Assembly (NCBI GenBank): GCA_014729665.1
Contig: WJJO01000396.1
Coordinates: 1-6,797 of the forward strand
DNA: 6,797 nucleotides
Reading direction: 5' to 3'
From: Caldifarciminota bacterium
GTDB taxonomy: Bacteria > Hydrothermota > Tepidihabitantia > B3-TA06
A program made the translations under genes and the position numbers. The notes under the pieces were generated by a model. The model made no database searches. It saw only the letters and a program-made list of their open reading frames with translations, and had not been told where the DNA came from. This document shows positions 5,356-6,797 of the stretch, piece after piece; position 1 is the stretch's first letter; every line of letters starts with the position of its first letter.

Positions 5356-6752
5356 CAATCGTACCCGTTGTTGTCCTTGCCTATCTTCGCCCAGACATAA
5401 ATCATGCCCACCAGACAGGTGAGGCCGAAAAACAGTCCGCACATGCCTGTCAGAAAGAATGGATGGGCAAGATAAGCAGTTCCCCCGAGCAACAGCGCGG
5501 TGCCGACCAGACTGAAGTTATACAGCCATTCGCGCGCAGAGAAGATGCGGCCCCGTATAAAACCGGGGACCTCTTCGTGAATCAGGGTATCGTGAGCCGT
5601 ATTGATGGTATGATAAAGAATCCCGGCAAGAAATGCCACCACCCCCATGTAGATATAGATGTAGAAACGGCCCGCCTGAGCAAGACCGATTAAGGGGAGA
5701 ATAGCCACCGCACCCATAGATACGCCAATCATCCCGTAGCTTATGAAAATCAGATGAGTTTTTGGGATACGTTTCCCGAAGAATCCGTACAAAGCCGAAC
5801 CCACGATAAAGCCCAATCCCACGGCAAGTCCGAGTATTCCAACCCCCTGTGTCCCCAGGCCCAGATGGGTTTGTACGATTGGAACTATAAGAACAAGCAT
5901 GGCCGTATTGAACACCCCGAACTGGATGATGGATAAGATGCCTGCCAAAACGACCGGATTGCGGAAGATAAACTTCAAAACCTCACCCATAGCCCTGAAG
6001 CCCCCGGAGATTTTTTCTGTGGCCTCACCGAGGCTTTGTTTGCGTGCCGGTAACAGATGGCTTTTTACCCTGAGTAGAAGAAGGGCCACCGCAGAGACGG
6101 CAAAGGTTAAACCGTCGGCAAAGAATCCGGAAGACCAACCCTCGATACCCAGTTTTTCCCACAAGGGCAGAACCACAAGGAAGCTGCCACCCGTAATCCC
6201 CACCAGCACCGAAATACGGTTGAGGAAGTTCAAGAAAGAGTTTGCGCCGTGTAGATGCTCCTTGTTGCGTACTATGTCGGGAACGATCGATAACCTGACC
6301 GAGTTAAATGTAAAGGTAAACGTAAAGAATATTAAAAGGATTATCATCAATGCCCAGTAAACTGGAACACCCGGAACGAACATAATGACAAGGGGTCCGC
6401 CTATGGTTACAGCCAGCCGGACTACATCCGATATAATCAGAACGGTCTTCCTCTTCATCCGGTCGACCAGCATCAGGAAAAAGGGCCCGAAGACCAGTGT
6501 AGGCAGGGACATGACTATCATTACGGTTGCAAGAACCTGGCTGGAGGTCTCAGGGAAACGTGCCCTGACCATCTCAATTAAAGCTATGTAGCCGAGTTTA
6601 TCCCCCAGCAGGCTTGCACCCTGGGAAGCGGAAAAAAGCCTGAAGCCTCTATTCTTAAATAATCCCTTCCCCGAGCGTCCAATATCTGCAAGCTCATCCC
6701 GAAAACTTTCCGCGGCCGGTTCTTTCAGATCTGCTTCAGTTCTTTGATCCAC
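5355..6752 (-). CDS. Major facilitator superfamily exporter (MFS_3/EntS-like)
   Basis: This is an inner-membrane transporter with about 12 hydrophobic segments and a basic central loop (about residues 229-254). From the GTG at 6752 it is 465 residues long. The MFS motif A region is clear (LVDRMKRKTVLIISDVVR, with D97 and R98). The MFS_3 hallmark VPDIVRNKEHLHGANSFLN follows the fourth segment, and VPGFIRGRIFSAREW lies in the second half. These resemble enterobactin exporter EntS and related drug or macrolide exporters, so proton-driven efflux of a small molecule or lipid is likely; the substrate is unknown. Its stop overlaps the deacetylase ATG. The start is uncertain: GTG 6752 follows GAGGA, TTG 6785 has no clear ribosome site, and the frame stays open to the window end. 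About 30 polar residues precede the first membrane segment. Confidence 0.9.
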   Translation of the reverse strand: MDQRTEADLKEPAAESFRDELADIGRSGKGLFKNRGFRLFSASQGASLLGDKLGYIALIEMVRARFPETSSQVLATVMIVMSLPTLVFGPFFLMLVDRMKRKTVLIISDVVRLAVTIGGPLVIMFVPGVPVYWALMIILLIFFTFTFTFNSVRLSIVPDIVRNKEHLHGANSFLNFLNRISVLVGITGGSFLVVLPLWEKLGIEGWSSGFFADGLTFAVSAVALLLLRVKSHLLPARKQSLGEATEKISGGFRAMGEVLKFIFRNPVVLAGILSIIQFGVFNTAMLVLIVPIVQTHLGLGTQGVGILGLAVGLGFIVGSALYGFFGKRIPKTHLIFISYGMIGVSMGAVAILPLIGLAQAGRFYIYIYMGVVAFLAGILYHTINTAHDTLIHEEVPGFIRGRIFSAREWLYNFSLVGTALLLGGTAYLAHPFFLTGMCGLFFGLTCLVGMIYVWAKIGKDNNGYD

Positions 6753-6797
6753 GATTTCCTCGCACCTTAATGAAGTAATCTTCAACCATCCCGGCCA
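6736..6797 (-). CDS. Possible C-terminal end of an upstream gene, cut by the window
   Basis: In a second minus-strand frame the window end reads AGMVEDYFIKVRGNRGSKN and then TGA at 6738-6736. This would overlap the GTG start of the exporter by 17 bases, fitting the tight gene packing of the operon. Its composition is more protein-like than the exporter frame over the same bases. Nineteen residues are too few to name a family, and it may be a chance open frame. Confidence 0.3.
   Translation of the reverse strand, partial: AGMVEDYFIKVRGNRGSKN

Noticed and set aside
5356..5442. 29-codon N-terminal extension of the deacetylase
   Set aside because: It would overlap the exporter's C-terminal codons by 88 bases. 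The CE4 family similarity begins at the ATG at 5355, which forms a TGATG junction.
5899..6360. 153-codon plus-strand open frame opposite the MFS exporter
   Set aside because: It is antisense to clear membrane segments and MFS_3 motifs. The translation is Lys/Thr/Pro-rich with no family features, as expected from reversed transporter codons.
1..6797. CRISPR arrays, tRNA genes, insertion sequences and phage or defence genes
   Set aside because: I looked on both strands and saw no spaced repeat array, cloverleaf, transposase motif, terminal inverted repeat or defence-type gene.

Overview
The window most resembles a chromosomal segment from a Gram-negative-type bacterium of the Fibrobacteres-Chlorobi-Bacteroidetes (FCB) group or a related candidate phylum. 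The clue is the secreted protein at 3403-4476, whose C-terminus looks like a type IX secretion (Por) or FlgD-like sorting domain and ends in a KIIYLR-type tail. Base composition looks close to 50% GC throughout, and I see no abrupt compositional break, insertion sequence, tRNA, rRNA or CRISPR array. The taxonomic placement is inference.

Layout. Positions 1-2456 (+) hold a two-component pair: a 5'-truncated GAF-PAS-GAF histidine kinase of the NarX/DesK-like HisKA_3 class, then a NarL/FixJ-class response regulator whose ATG overlaps the kinase stop codon (TAATG). A 233-bp stretch with no convincing gene follows. It contains a 10-bp palindrome and short direct repeats. A good sigma70-type promoter (2690-2718) then drives a small SpoIIAA/STAS-like protein (2744-3151). 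That unit ends in a textbook intrinsic terminator (3251-3279), followed by a second perfect hairpin (3285-3309). A TTGACA promoter candidate precedes a secreted SGNH/GDSL-hydrolase-like protein with a sorting domain (3403-4476, GTG start).

On the minus strand, converging on that gene across a strong hairpin (4490-4519), lies a tightly coupled operon. In transcription order it holds the possible C-terminal end of an unidentified gene (6797-6736), an MFS exporter of the EntS/MFS_3 type (6752-5355), and a NodB-type (CE4) polysaccharide deacetylase (5355-4567). The exporter and deacetylase overlap by one base (TGATG).

The kinase and regulator form one signalling module, but their targets are not identifiable here. 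The exporter and deacetylase are probably co-expressed, which suggests envelope or glycan-related work. I found no clear previously undescribed multi-gene system. The most interesting items are the SGNH-like secreted protein with altered catalytic motifs, the tandem hairpins at 3251-3309, and the MFS-deacetylase operon with its cut-off upstream partner.
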